Part shown: one piece after another, positions 1 to 7,298 of the stretch
Position numbering within the stretch: the stretch's first letter is position 1
How the letters are laid out: each line of letters starts with the position of its first letter
Origin: Candidatus Zhuqueibacterota bacterium
GTDB lineage: Bacteria > Zhuqueibacterota > Zhuqueibacteria > Oceanimicrobiales > Oceanimicrobiaceae
Assembly (NCBI GenBank): GCA_029262035.1
Contig: JAJDAE010000293.1
Span: 1-34,368 of the forward strand
Length of the DNA stretch: 34,368 nt
Reading direction: 5' to 3'
The notes under the pieces: generated by a model
The model's database searches: none
Told to the model about the DNA's origin: nothing
What the model saw: only the letters and a program-made list of their open reading frames with translations
Program-made: the position numbers and the translations under genes

Positions 1-348
1 AGCCAATGGTACCAGGTATTTTTGCTTCTGCTCTTCAGTTCCGAAAAGATAGATTGGAGTAGCGCAAAGTGAAATATGCGCCGCCAAAGAAAGACAGGTT
101 GAGGCACAGGCTTTTGCAATTTCCTCGATGGTTAGCGCCAAGCTGATAGTATCCATGCCCGCACCGCCGTATTCTTCCGGAAAGGGAATTCCCAAAAACC
201 CAAGCTCTGCCATTTTTGTAAATGTTTCCCGGGGATACTCACAGCTTTCATCAATCTCTGCTGCCAGTGGTTCGATCTCATTTTTGGCAAACTCACGAAC
301 CGTATCCCTGAGCATAATTTGTTCTTCTGTTAATTCAATAAATGCCAT
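1..348 (-). CDS. Acyl-CoA dehydrogenase, N-terminal part (cut by left edge)
   Basis: The 116 visible codons start at the ATG read from 348 down to 346, with an AGGAG ribosome site at 354-358. The translation opens MAFIELTEEQIMLRDTVREF and continues through EYGGAGMDTISLALTIEEIA and a segment ending GTEEQKQKYL. This is the all-helical N-terminal domain of FAD-dependent acyl-CoA dehydrogenases, which oxidise an acyl-CoA to a 2,3-enoyl-CoA and pass electrons to ETF. The catalytic Glu and the FAD-binding middle domain lie outside the window, so chain-length or branched-chain specificity cannot be read. The neighbouring carboxyltransferase and AUH-type hydratase suggest a branched substrate such as isovaleryl-CoA or citronellyl-CoA. 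It is the last gene of the catabolic cluster seen here, 128 bases after the hydratase stop. Confidence 0.93.
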   Translation of the reverse strand, partial: MAFIELTEEQIMLRDTVREFAKNEIEPLAAEIDESCEYPRETFTKMAELGFLGIPFPEEYGGAGMDTISLALTIEEIAKACASTCLSLAAHISLCATPIYLFGTEEQKQKYLVPLA

Positions 349-365
349 AACTTCTCCTGATTGAC

Positions 366-384
366 CATCCCATTTTCGGGGATG
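366..384. other. Short inverted repeat upstream of acyl-CoA dehydrogenase
   Basis: The arms CATCCC (366-371) and GGGATG (379-384) pair perfectly across a 7-base loop, in the 128-base gap between the hydratase stop and the dehydrogenase start. On the plus strand the stem is followed by ATTATTTTTTG, like a terminator, but no plus-strand gene precedes it. On the minus strand it sits just upstream of the ribosome site. It could be a weak operator, an mRNA stem or chance. Confidence 0.25.
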
Positions 385-476
385 ATTATTTTTTGATTGT
401 ATCCAAACTTAAGTTGAGGAATAAATTCTTCACTCGTGTCAAACCGATGGACATTCCTTAAATATATTCAATCGCA

Positions 477-1262
477 TTAACTTCCTTCATATTGCGGTTT
501 GCGCTTTTCAACAAAAGCATTGAGCCCCTCAATACGATCCCGGGTTGAAATAATATTTTTATAATATTTATGCTCCAGCTTCAAGCCATCATCCAACGAT
601 TTCTCTAAACCTTCCAGAATGGCTTTTTTGGCTTCACGAACGGCAACCGGGCCATTCTTTGCAATATCAGATGCAACCGATAACGCCGTAGCCATCAACT
701 CTTTTTGGGGCACGATGAAATCTACAGCGCCCTGAACTAATGCTTCCTGCGCTTCAAACAAACGAGCGGAGGCAATCCACAGCAGCGCTTTTGCAGGCCC
801 GATAAGCCGGGAAAGTCTTTGCGTACCGCCTGCTCCCGGAATCACCGCCAGGGCGGTTTCACGCAAACCAACCTGAGCATTTTCTACCAAAATCCGAATG
901 TCAGCGGCGAGCGCCAGTTCTAATCCACCGCCAAATGCACTGCCCTGAAGCGCTGCTATTGTTGGCACCGGAATTTTGGCGAACCGGGTAAATGTTTTGC
1001 TGAGATTTTCCACCGTCGGCGCTACTTCCTTTTCAGACAAATCCATTCTTTCCTTTAAGTCCGCGCCTGCGCAGAAATATTTGCCATGCGCTGTAACCAC
1101 AATCACACGAACTTTGGCATCCATAATATCCGTGTTTATGGCTGCAACAACTTCAGCTATTTCTGCAACCACTTGTTTGCTGAGCGCGTTAACAGGCGGG
1201 CTATCAATAGTCACAATGCCCGTAAATTCTACTATTTCATATTTTAAGAATTCTAAATTCAT
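477..1262 (-). CDS. Enoyl-CoA hydratase/isomerase family, AUH (methylglutaconyl-CoA hydratase)-like
   Basis: Crotonase-superfamily protein of 261 residues, the usual family length. The frame stays open upstream to 1367, but those 35 residues overlap the previous gene and do not look like a crotonase. The ATG at 1262, 4 bases after the upstream stop, gives the standard N-terminus. The oxyanion-hole segment CAGADLKER is at 64-72 and GGGLELALAADIRI at 111-124. The two crotonase catalytic glutamates align with E115 and E135, and IPGAGGTQRL is at 141-150. The stretch QVGLRETALAVIPGAGGTQR resembles AUH and LiuC/AtuE-type hydratases, which hydrate 3-methylglutaconyl-CoA or isohexenylglutaconyl-CoA after the biotin-dependent carboxylation. 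That role fits the carboxyltransferase nearby. A general enoyl-CoA hydratase cannot be excluded. Confidence 0.9.
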   Translation of the reverse strand: MNLEFLKYEIVEFTGIVTIDSPPVNALSKQVVAEIAEVVAAINTDIMDAKVRVIVVTAHGKYFCAGADLKERMDLSEKEVAPTVENLSKTFTRFAKIPVPTIAALQGSAFGGGLELALAADIRILVENAQVGLRETALAVIPGAGGTQRLSRLIGPAKALLWIASARLFEAQEALVQGAVDFIVPQKELMATALSVASDIAKNGPVAVREAKKAILEGLEKSLDDGLKLEHKYYKNIISTRDRIEGLNAFVEKRKPQYEGS

Positions 1263-1266
1263 CAGC

Positions 1267-2802
1267 TCAAAAATCCTGCTTTGAGTTTTTGGGATCATGA
1301 AGATCAGAAATCGAATCAAGGCCTTCCGGCATTGGTAAAATGAAACGAACTTTTTGCACGCTGCCATCTCTTTTTACAATACGCTCCACGTTCTGGCATA
1401 TCAGGATGCAATGCTCAATCCAGATATCATCCTCAACAACGCAGCCAAAAATATACGACCGACCTTTAACGGTAACATTATTGCCGATTTTTGCAGGGTC
1501 TTCATCGCCGCCGGTAATACTCACGAACGATTCAATCTGGCAATTTTGGCCGAGCGTGAGATTACCCCGCAGTTTTACGCCATCATAAATTTTGGTATTT
1601 TCCCCAACATTTATTGCTTGTCCCGAATAAGTAGACATGTAGACATTGTCTTTTATTTCAACACCTTCTTCAATGGTCACATCGCCGGTAAGATGCACAT
1701 CGTGGCCGATACTTACGCCTTTATTTAGCTTGATGTTTTTGTCAATATAAACGCCTTTACCGATGGTTATATCGAGCGGCGCTTTGGTTTTATCTAGCTC
1801 AACAATCTGGTCAACCACTTCATCAGCAATGTAAAAATCTTCCTGGTCGTGAATCGTGATAATGTCCTTCAGACGCTCATAGACATTTCCGCGCGCATAA
1901 TTATTCATCTCCTTCAAAACACTTTTTACGTTGAAACCGAGAACCGTACTGTTGTCTTTCGCTGCCGCAGCTTTAACGGTGAGTTGGTTTTCATTAAAAA
2001 TGCGTATCAAGTCGGTCAGGTAAAGCTCGCCTTGCGCATTGTCCGTATCGAGGTTATTAATGTAGTGCATTAGCTTAACCCCGTTAAAAACAAAGACGCC
2101 GGTGTTAAACTCCCGGAGTTCAATAAGTGTATCTTTTGAGAAACTGTAGTTGCGGCCATTAAAAGCAACCCGGTACGATTCCTGCTGACCGAGAGAGAGA
2201 ATATCCTTGTGCTCCTTAATTTCAATCACCTTGCCAATATCCTCGCCAGCGCTATTTCCGGACACGTCGGATTCCGGAACACGCAAAATTCTACCGTAGG
2301 AATTGTCTTTTAAATCGCCGTCAAAAACACCTGTTAGCACCATCATGTCGCAGCTGTCATTTATGAAATCCTGCTTAAACTTTTCAACAGCCTGTGCACT
2401 CAAAAGGCCCATATCTCCGGGGAAAATATAAATATTACCACTGTAACCGGAGATTTCCTCCAAAGCAATTTTTACGGCGTGGCCGGTACCTTTTTGTTCG
2501 CCCTGAAATGCGAACGACAAATGCGTTTGCTTGCCGACTGCTTTGGCCACATCAATTGCTTTAATGCCGACAACAACAATTTGATTGTCCGAATTGAGAC
2601 CTTGTTTCGCAGCCTGCGCAACCCTGACCACTGTGGGTTTTCCCCAGACTTCATGCAGCATTTTGGAGGTTTCGGATTTGATGCGCTTGCCATGACCGGC
2701 AGCCAGAACAATTGTAGCATCCGATGAGTTTAAATCAATTGGCGAGTTGAGGGTCGTAAGCTGTGTAACAAGATCAGCTTTTGATAAAACCGTATCATCC
2801 AT
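1267..2802 (-). CDS. GlmU-like nucleotidyltransferase with left-handed beta-helix C-terminus
   Basis: Protein of 511 residues starting at ATG 2802, with AGGAGT at 2811-2816. The N-terminal half is a sugar-phosphate nucleotidyltransferase: LAAGHGKR at 33-40 (GxGxR nucleotide loop), K47 in SKMLHEVWGKP, a Q100...GTGHA (105-109) uridine-type pocket, D130 in IFPGDMGLL for Mg2+, then NTGVFVFNG and QGELYLTDLIRI. All are GlmU-like. From about residue 345 a hexapeptide-repeat beta-helix follows (IGKGVYI, VSIGHDVHL, VTIEEGVEI, AINVGENTKI, LTLGQNCQI, AKIGNNVTV). The end of the helix lacks the GlmU acetyltransferase signature (the NYDG and SxxxLVAP regions), so the acetyl step is doubtful. It probably makes a UDP- or dTDP-activated amino sugar. 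Its place between AtuA-type and hydratase genes is unexpected. Confidence 0.82.
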   Translation of the reverse strand: MDDTVLSKADLVTQLTTLNSPIDLNSSDATIVLAAGHGKRIKSETSKMLHEVWGKPTVVRVAQAAKQGLNSDNQIVVVGIKAIDVAKAVGKQTHLSFAFQGEQKGTGHAVKIALEEISGYSGNIYIFPGDMGLLSAQAVEKFKQDFINDSCDMMVLTGVFDGDLKDNSYGRILRVPESDVSGNSAGEDIGKVIEIKEHKDILSLGQQESYRVAFNGRNYSFSKDTLIELREFNTGVFVFNGVKLMHYINNLDTDNAQGELYLTDLIRIFNENQLTVKAAAAKDNSTVLGFNVKSVLKEMNNYARGNVYERLKDIITIHDQEDFYIADEVVDQIVELDKTKAPLDITIGKGVYIDKNIKLNKGVSIGHDVHLTGDVTIEEGVEIKDNVYMSTYSGQAINVGENTKIYDGVKLRGNLTLGQNCQIESFVSITGGDEDPAKIGNNVTVKGRSYIFGCVVEDDIWIEHCILICQNVERIVKRDGSVQKVRFILPMPEGLDSISDLHDPKNSKQDF

Positions 2803-2924
2803 AATTTCGTACTCCTTCCTTGGTGTTATTCCTTGAGTTTGTCATTCTTTCTTTGGTCGTTATATCAACGCTTCGTTTCGTCGCTCCAAGCGAACAATGT
2901 TCTTTTCTCTCAAAGGGAGACACA

Positions 2925-3254
2925 CTACTCAATACCTTCCGGGATTTCGAGTTCCATTAACAACATCGCCTGACCATGCGTTTTCCCCTGCGCGTCATTG
3001 CGTAAGCTTTCGCTGCCTCCACCACCAAGCGAATCGTGTAAAATAAAATTCAGGCAATGCAGGTTAGGAAGTTCATATCGGATGACATCTCCCTTAACGA
3101 TACCACCAAAATGTTGTTTTACTCGCTCTGGCGTAACGAGTTTTTTTATTAGGTTGAAGGCTTTTTCGTCGTTGGCAATTAAACCAACATTTGAACTGTC
3201 GCCTTTATCTCCGGAGCGGGCATGTGCGATTTCACGTAATTTTATTTTTCTCAT
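2925..3254 (-). CDS. AtuA-like C-terminal (ferredoxin-fold) domain protein
   Basis: A 109-residue protein. The frame also offers a TTG at 3260 that overlaps the upstream stop as TTGA. The ATG at 3254, with GGAGGGAG 7 bases before it (3262-3269), is the better start. The sequence MRKIKLREIAHARSGDKGDS is the hallmark of the small domain that follows the main AtuA/DUF1446 domain and is fused to it in many bacteria. Other conserved stretches are NVGLIA, VKGDVIRYELPNLHCLNFIL and LGGGGSESLRNDAQGKT. It starts only 2 bases after the AtuA-type gene, so the two products are likely translated together and form one complex. The molecular function of this family is not established; the link is to acyclic terpene and branched-acyl catabolism. 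Confidence 0.88.
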   Translation of the reverse strand: MRKIKLREIAHARSGDKGDSSNVGLIANDEKAFNLIKKLVTPERVKQHFGGIVKGDVIRYELPNLHCLNFILHDSLGGGGSESLRNDAQGKTHGQAMLLMELEIPEGIE

Positions 3255-3256
3255 TT

Positions 3257-4615
3257 TCAAACTCCCTCCACGGTTACAGAGGTTTTGATCAATTCTTTTT
3301 TAATTAACGCCGGCCAGTAGGCCACGATTTCCTGTGGCTTGGGTCGGCCTCCGGCAAAACCGGTTACGCCAGGAGGACCATTGGTTATCAGCGGTGCAAT
3401 CTCTTTGCCAAAACGTGTAACATTTGCAGCATCCTGGTCCTTCACCGATACCCGCAAAACGATCTCATTTACTTGCTCCGGGAAAGGTAGAATATCACCG
3501 TGGCAGGAATTCAGCCCGAGAAATTCGGTGTTGGTTTCAGCAAACGAGCACTTGGCATTTTTGAGGCGTTGCCAGATGATTTCAGCGCACTTTTCTGCTT
3601 TGGCGTGTGCATCCGGGCCGCTTATCGTCAGGGTGCCCGAGGCTTTGTAGCCATTATTATAACTCAAAGATACTTTGTAGAAAGGCGTACTCGGCATGCC
3701 TTTAATGCCGCTGACTTTCACCCGATCTTTACCAACTTCTTCCAGTTGAATTGTGGTAAAATCGACGCAAACATCCGGAGAAATATAATTTTGGGGATCG
3801 CCCATTTCGTAAACAATTTGCTCGGCAACGGTGTCTTTGGTTACCATTCCGCCGGTGCCGGAATGTTTGGTTACGATAAAAGTGCCATCCGCAAATGCCT
3901 CTACAATCGGATAGCCGATGTTGGCAAAATCCGGTACTTCCTGCCAGCGTGAAAAATTACCGCCTGTGGCCTGAGCGCCGCATTCAAGAATGTGGCCTGC
4001 GATAGTTCCAGCAGCCAGCCGGTCCCAATCATCTGCGGCCCAACCGAATTCGTGTATCATGGCGGCCAAAACCAAACCCGGATCAGTTGCGCGTCCGGTG
4101 ACGATAATTTGTGCATCCTGTGCCAGCGCTTCCGCGATGGGTATCGCACCGAGATAAACATTTGCTGATAAAACTTTTTCTTTGAAAGAAGAAAGCGGCA
4201 ACTCATTGTCCATGTGGCGAAGTTCGACGCCTGCGTCCAGCAAATCCGGCAAGCGGGTCAGGATGTCATCGCCTTCCACAATGCCGATTTTCACACCGCT
4301 AAAACCAAGTTCTTTTGCAACCGTGAACAGAGCCTCGCGGCAAGCCTGAGGATTAACACCACCAGCACTGGCGATAACTTTAATATTCTTCTCCATCAAA
4401 ATCGGCAACGTATCTTTAATGAGCTGCACAAAATCAGGAGCATAGCCACGGCTGGGATTTTTCTGCTTTTGCCGCTGCATGATAGACATGGTTACTTCAG
4501 CGAGGTAATCAAGGGTGACGTAATCAATTGGGCCGTCGGTCATCAAATTAATCGGGGCATCAATGCTGTCACCCCAAAATCCTTGGCCATTGCCAATAAG
4601 TAATGGTTGTTTCAT
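3257..4615 (-). CDS. Acyclic terpene utilisation AtuA family protein (DUF1446)
   Basis: Protein of 452 residues starting at ATG 4615, which overlaps the stop of a 48-codon ORF as ATGA. Recognisable family segments are an N-terminal GNGQGFWGDS, ASAGGVNPQACREAL (82 onward), TGRATDP (173-179), HILECGAQATGGNF (208-221) and KHSGTGGMV (250-258). This is the AtuA main domain without the ferredoxin-fold C-terminal domain, which is the next gene. In Pseudomonas, atuA lies with geranyl-CoA carboxylase genes and is needed for growth on citronellol; its reaction is not known. Here it sits with a carboxyltransferase, a hydratase and an acyl-CoA dehydrogenase, the same partners. The gene name is withheld because the substrate is unknown. 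Confidence 0.88.
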   Translation of the reverse strand: MKQPLLIGNGQGFWGDSIDAPINLMTDGPIDYVTLDYLAEVTMSIMQRQKQKNPSRGYAPDFVQLIKDTLPILMEKNIKVIASAGGVNPQACREALFTVAKELGFSGVKIGIVEGDDILTRLPDLLDAGVELRHMDNELPLSSFKEKVLSANVYLGAIPIAEALAQDAQIIVTGRATDPGLVLAAMIHEFGWAADDWDRLAAGTIAGHILECGAQATGGNFSRWQEVPDFANIGYPIVEAFADGTFIVTKHSGTGGMVTKDTVAEQIVYEMGDPQNYISPDVCVDFTTIQLEEVGKDRVKVSGIKGMPSTPFYKVSLSYNNGYKASGTLTISGPDAHAKAEKCAEIIWQRLKNAKCSFAETNTEFLGLNSCHGDILPFPEQVNEIVLRVSVKDQDAANVTRFGKEIAPLITNGPPGVTGFAGGRPKPQEIVAYWPALIKKELIKTSVTVEGV

Positions 4616-4758
4616 AGTTTAGTTTTTCCTACCTGAGTTTCTTTTCTTCGCTCAAAGTACTCCACAATTTCCTTCGGAGACTTCCCCTCTGTTTCAGAAG
4701 CGATTCTCTCCCTTTCTTTTCGTGCCATTTGAACGCAATCAAATTTTTTATTAATCAT
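4612..4758 (-). CDS. Small 48-residue hypothetical protein, possible antitoxin-type partner
   Basis: This ORF is too short for most gene callers. It runs from ATG 4758 to a TGA that overlaps the AtuA-family start (ATGA at 4612-4615). The translation begins MINKKFDCVQMARKERERIA and continues with SETEGKSPKEIVEYFERRKE. It is hydrophilic and helical. The pattern KKFDCVxM...E.KG.S..E...YF resembles a group of short proteins often found beside PIN or RelE toxin genes; this resemblance is from memory. No strong ribosome site is visible (GGGA close to the ATG), which weakens the call. It lies 57 bases after the antitoxin-like gene, so it may be a third member of that module or a leader peptide for AtuA. 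Confidence 0.5.
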   Translation of the reverse strand: MINKKFDCVQMARKERERIASETEGKSPKEIVEYFERRKETQVGKTKL

Positions 4759-4815
4759 GATTTCCCAGAATCAATAACCTCTTTTTCAAAGCATGATACA
4801 ATGCCTATCCCATGC

Positions 4816-5001
4816 TCATGCATCGTTTGCTGCTGTTTGCTTTTGAACGGGCTTGCGAGCTGGCAAGGAAACACGCTTACGTTTGGATTGCACCTGACGT
4901 TTAAGAATATCTTCAAATATAGCGTCGGGATCATGTTTAAATTCTGCTGCATACTTCTCGCGAAGCTCTCGTGTTTCCTTGATGACAGGATCTTGCCACA
5001 T
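4816..5001 (-). CDS. Small antitoxin-like protein downstream of PIN toxin
   Basis: A 61-residue protein from ATG 5001, whose ribosome site (GGGAG, about 5011-5015) lies inside the end of the PIN gene; only 4 bases separate stop and start. It begins MWQDPVIKETRELREKYAAE and continues FKHDPDAIFEDILKRQ, followed by a basic tail with KRKRVSLPARKPVQKQ. The MWxDPV..E.R..R..YA..F..D..AI..D pattern is common in small proteins encoded directly after PIN-domain genes, so it is probably the cognate antitoxin or a toxin-associated factor. The order, toxin first, is the reverse of most vapBC pairs. No DNA-binding fold is evident, so autoregulation is uncertain. Confidence 0.68.
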   Translation of the reverse strand: MWQDPVIKETRELREKYAAEFKHDPDAIFEDILKRQVQSKRKRVSLPARKPVQKQTAANDA

Positions 5002-5005
5002 AGCA

Positions 5006-5479
5006 TTAATCTCCCATTAATTCTTGAGGTGTACAAATAATCGGTGGTTCATAACCGTAATCCCGACATATAATTTCGATTTGGGGGCGTATTACTGCGT
5101 TTGCAATATGTGTACAATTCCACGTTAAAAAAAACTCAATTCCATTCACGGCTGCAACCGCTATGTGAAAAGCATCAATCTCTGCTTGCTCAGGTAAAGC
5201 ACCCTCACTTATTAATGCCTTTCCAAGAGTCCTCGCTTCTTCAGTTGCCTCTAATTCTGGAATACCCTCAATTGCCACCATCCGACGAACTGCTGCATCA
5301 GGATTCCCTCGCGACGCCTCAGTAACTACAAATTCAGAGATAAATACTTCAAATTGAGGCTTGCGCGTTTCCCACCACTCTATGGTTGTATTTTGGTTTG
5401 CTGTAGCACGAATATCGTTACTTGGCCGAGCAGTAAGGTAACTTGGAATTGAGGTTTCGATATAAACTGTGGGTTTCAA
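5006..5479 (-). CDS. PIN-domain protein, VapC-like toxin family
   Basis: Protein of 157 residues. The start is a TTG at 5479 with AGGGA at 5487-5491, 7 bases upstream. No in-frame ATG lies near, and the family N-terminus (K/M-PTVYIETSIPSYLTARPS) begins exactly there. PIN proteins are metal-dependent ribonucleases, usually toxins that cleave tRNA or rRNA. The putative acidic centre has E8 (replacing the more usual Asp), E49 or E54, and D102 in IDAFHIAVA. The fourth site is in LTWNCTHIAN (118-127) with N121 where many PIN proteins have Asp. The C-terminus ends PPIICTPQELMGD, typical of this subgroup. It is the first gene of a small module inserted between the carboxyltransferase and AtuA genes. 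No VapB-type repressor is present. Confidence 0.85.
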   Translation of the reverse strand: MKPTVYIETSIPSYLTARPSNDIRATANQNTTIEWWETRKPQFEVFISEFVVTEASRGNPDAAVRRMVAIEGIPELEATEEARTLGKALISEGALPEQAEIDAFHIAVAAVNGIEFFLTWNCTHIANAVIRPQIEIICRDYGYEPPIICTPQELMGD

Positions 5480-5595
5480 AATAATTTCCCTAGTTCGTTA
5501 CGTGTTGAGCTTGGGTATTCACAACAAATTTTCTCTTTCCATAAAACAAATTTTTCACAAAATTTGCAACCATAACTTGCATAAACACTACACTC

Positions 5596-7260
5596 TTAAA
5601 ATCTCAAAACACCGGTTTTGTATTCGGGAATATCAGGATTATTTTGTGCCATTTCAAGCCCGGCAATGAGTACCCGGCGGGTATCGCGAGGGTCAATCAC
5701 ACCGTCGGTGACTAAACGCGCCGCCGAGAAGTATGGCGAGGTTTCATGCTCATACTTTGCCACCAGTTTCTTCCGGAACTCCTTCTTGCCTTCATCATCC
5801 AATTTTCGTTTGGTCAGAAGCACTGTGTCCGCAGCAATGCCACCATCCATCACGGCAAGCTTCGCCGTTGGCCAGGCATATATCAGGCGCGGATCGTATG
5901 CTTTACCACACATGGCATAGTTGCCGGCGCCAAAGCTATTGCGCACAACTACAGAAAATTTTGGCACTACGGAGTTCGCCTGCACGTTGACCATTTCAGC
6001 ACCATCTTTTATGATGCCGTTATTTTCCGCCATTTTGCCAACCATAAAACCGGTGACATCATGTAAAAAAATTAAAGGAATCAAACGTTCATTGCAAAGC
6101 ATGATAAAATGAGAGGCCTTATTTGCCGAATCGCTGTAAATCACATTTCCGAGTTGCATCTGCGGCTGTTGCGGTCGACCCAGGTGGTCATCGGGCATTG
6201 GGCGCTTTACCGCTTTACCTTGGTTCGCCACAATCCCCACCGCGAATCCGCCAATTCGGGCAAAGCAGGTAATTAGAGTTTGACCGTAGTGCGGTTTAAA
6301 TTCTTCAAAGCGGCTGCCATCAACAATGCGGGCGATAATTTCGCGCATTTCGTAAGTGCCCGTGGCATTTCCTGGCAAAATGCCTAAAATTTCATCGGGG
6401 TCATACGCAGGTTTTTCCGGAGTCGTTCGGGCAAAACGGGTAGTTTCCTGATTACCCAGCGCTCCAATTTGGTCACGAATCCACTCTAATGCATCGTCTT
6501 CCGAATCAAACTGATAGTCCGCTACGCCGCTGATGGCGTTGTGCATTTCAGTGCCGCCAAGGCTTTCCATGTCCACAACCTGTCCCAAAGCTGACTGCAC
6601 CAAAAATGGCCCTGCAAGAAACATGGATGAGTGCTGTGTGATCATCGCGAGATCACTGCTCATACCGGGCAGGTACGCGCCGCCTGCCACACAAAAACCA
6701 AACACACAGGAAATTTGAGGGATGCCCATGGCAGTCATTTTCGCGTTGTTGCGGAAGATGCGACCGAAGTGCAATTTATCGGGAAAAATCTCCGCCTGTC
6801 GTTCTAAATTAACACCGGCGGAATCTACCATATAAATGATGGGCAGTTTGTTATCCATGGCGATTTCCTGAGCACGAAGATTTTTCTTACATGTGGTTTC
6901 CACCCAGGCGCCGGATTTAACCAGCGGGTCATTCGCCATAACCACAACTTTTTTGCCGTGAACCGTAGTTATCGCAATTATTGAACCTGCCGATGGATAG
7001 CCACCGGGAATATCATCGTACATATCCATCGCAGCGAGCTGACCAACTTCAAGAATCTCAGCGCCGCGATCGCTAATTCTCTTTATTTTCTCACGTGCAG
7101 GATATTTTCCGCGCTTGCTTAATTTTTTGACGGACTCGGGATTTTCGGTATCGGTTTCTTTCAAAATCCGGTTGAGCTCGCTGAGTTTTGTCAGCATCGC
7201 CCCTTTTCGGTCTTTGAAGTCATCAGATTTTTTATTTATTTGGCTGATGTATTTTTTCAT
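5596..7260 (-). CDS. Acyl-CoA carboxylase carboxyltransferase (beta) subunit
   Basis: Protein of 554 residues, normal for the biotin-dependent carboxyltransferase subunits of methylcrotonyl-, geranyl- and propionyl-CoA carboxylases. The N-terminal crotonase-like half has DSAGVNL (146-152), GRIFRNNAKMTAMGIPQISC, and the oxyanion-hole segment VAGGAYLPGM (191-200), then GGTEMH (235-240). The C-terminal half has HDVTGFMVG and SFGAGNYAMCGKAYDPR. The enzyme moves CO2 from carboxybiotin to the acyl-CoA. The partner biotin carboxylase/BCCP subunit is not in this window. The hydratase, dehydrogenase and AtuA neighbours favour methylcrotonyl-CoA (leucine) or geranyl-CoA (terpenoid) over propionyl-CoA, but this is inference. 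The start is ATG 7260; no good ribosome site is visible. The gene lies 38 bases after recJ. Confidence 0.9.
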   Translation of the reverse strand: MKKYISQINKKSDDFKDRKGAMLTKLSELNRILKETDTENPESVKKLSKRGKYPAREKIKRISDRGAEILEVGQLAAMDMYDDIPGGYPSAGSIIAITTVHGKKVVVMANDPLVKSGAWVETTCKKNLRAQEIAMDNKLPIIYMVDSAGVNLERQAEIFPDKLHFGRIFRNNAKMTAMGIPQISCVFGFCVAGGAYLPGMSSDLAMITQHSSMFLAGPFLVQSALGQVVDMESLGGTEMHNAISGVADYQFDSEDDALEWIRDQIGALGNQETTRFARTTPEKPAYDPDEILGILPGNATGTYEMREIIARIVDGSRFEEFKPHYGQTLITCFARIGGFAVGIVANQGKAVKRPMPDDHLGRPQQPQMQLGNVIYSDSANKASHFIMLCNERLIPLIFLHDVTGFMVGKMAENNGIIKDGAEMVNVQANSVVPKFSVVVRNSFGAGNYAMCGKAYDPRLIYAWPTAKLAVMDGGIAADTVLLTKRKLDDEGKKEFRKKLVAKYEHETSPYFSAARLVTDGVIDPRDTRRVLIAGLEMAQNNPDIPEYKTGVLRF

Positions 7261-7298
7261 ATATATTGAGACATAATTTTAGAAATATAAATCATTGA

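Noticed and set aside
1263-1367. A 35-residue N-terminal extension of the enoyl-CoA hydratase
   Set aside because: It overlaps the nucleotidyltransferase gene, has no crotonase likeness, and the ATG at 1262 gives the normal start.
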